Of a stretch of DNA of 6,531 nucleotides, positions 6,404 through 6,531 are shown piece after piece; position 1 is the stretch's first letter, and each line of letters begins with the position of its first letter. The notes below the pieces were generated by a model that ran no database searches, was not told the origin of the DNA, and worked only from the letters and a program-made list of their open reading frames with translations. This DNA comes from Saprospiraceae bacterium. Its GTDB lineage: Bacteria > Bacteroidota > Bacteroidia > Chitinophagales > Saprospiraceae. The stretch is taken from NCBI GenBank assembly GCA_013002625.1, contig JABDJE010000218.1, forward strand, positions 1 through 6,531, given 5' to 3'. The position numbers were made by a program, and so were the translations under genes.

Positions 6404-6531
6404 ATGTATTTAAATGACTTTCCAGGTCATCAACCACTAAAAGTATATTTAAAAAAAATAGTTCGTGAGGAACGTGTTCCCCATGCCATGCTTATTTCTG
6501 GTAAAGAAGGACATGGCAAACTACAATTGGC
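6404..6531 (+). CDS. holB: DNA polymerase III delta' subunit, N-terminal fragment (3'-truncated by the window edge)
   Basis: An open frame begins at ATG 6404 and runs off the window after 42 complete codons. The fragment reads MYLNDFPGHQPLKVYLKKIV, then RVPHAMLISG (24-33) and GKEGHGKL (33-40). This layout is typical of clamp-loader AAA+ subunits: a short F-x-G-x-x-x-x-K lead, the RVPHA-x-L signature, and a P-loop. Here the P-loop has Leu40 where Thr or Ser normally follows the Lys, which fits delta', a subunit that often has a degenerate ATP site, better than gamma/tau. The product would be part of the sliding-clamp loader for DNA replication. The ATG at 6399 in another frame meets a stop after four codons and is not the start. 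With only 42 residues, another AAA+ clamp-loader paralogue cannot be fully excluded. Confidence 0.78.
   Translation, partial: MYLNDFPGHQPLKVYLKKIVREERVPHAMLISGKEGHGKLQL

Noticed and set aside
1..6531. CRISPR array, insertion sequence, tRNA, toxin-antitoxin or defence system
   Set aside because: No spaced direct repeats, transposase, terminal repeats, tRNA-like fold or defence-family protein was seen on either strand.

Overview
The window reads as an ordinary chromosomal stretch from a member of the Bacteroidota, probably a marine or environmental flavobacterial, cytophagal or saprospiral lineage. The DNA is AT-rich and non-coding stretches are short. No start codon has a clear Shine-Dalgarno sequence. 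The protein families are typical of the phylum: an OmpA C-terminal domain with a Cys-pair insert, a CarboxypepD_reg/DUF5686 outer-membrane protein, a bacterial beta-CASP metallo-hydrolase and a pterin synthase of the C-x5-HGH type. I cannot name the genus.

Left part (1-3340), all on the + strand: the 3' end of an OmpA-family envelope gene enters from the left edge. After 29 bases comes an 816-residue outer-membrane protein (carboxypeptidase-regulatory-like domain plus DUF5686), and after 50 bases a small secreted NTF2/SnoaL-like protein. All three products are expected outside the cytoplasm, so this part is an envelope cluster.

Middle (3337-5752): a 305-residue secreted or outer-membrane beta-rich protein of unknown function lies on the - strand. 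Its stop codon overlaps that of the NTF2-like gene. It is divergent, across 88 bases, from a beta-CASP MBL-fold RNA hydrolase on the + strand.

Right part (5747-6531): a 6-pyruvoyl-/6-carboxy-tetrahydropterin synthase homologue on the - strand overlaps the MBL gene tail to tail by 6 bases. A 243-base divergent intergenic region with three short perfect palindromes follows. The window then runs off inside the start of a + strand gene that looks like the DNA polymerase III delta' subunit (holB).

The genes do not form one pathway; they are envelope genes followed by RNA, cofactor and replication genes. I see no mobile element, CRISPR array, tRNA, rRNA or sign of recent transfer, and no convincing new multi-gene system. 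The items most worth a second look are the overlapping convergent stop codons, the PTPS-like rather than canonical QueD active-site spacing, the unclassified beta-barrel-like protein, the very basic segment of the beta-CASP protein, and the palindromes beside the divergent promoters.
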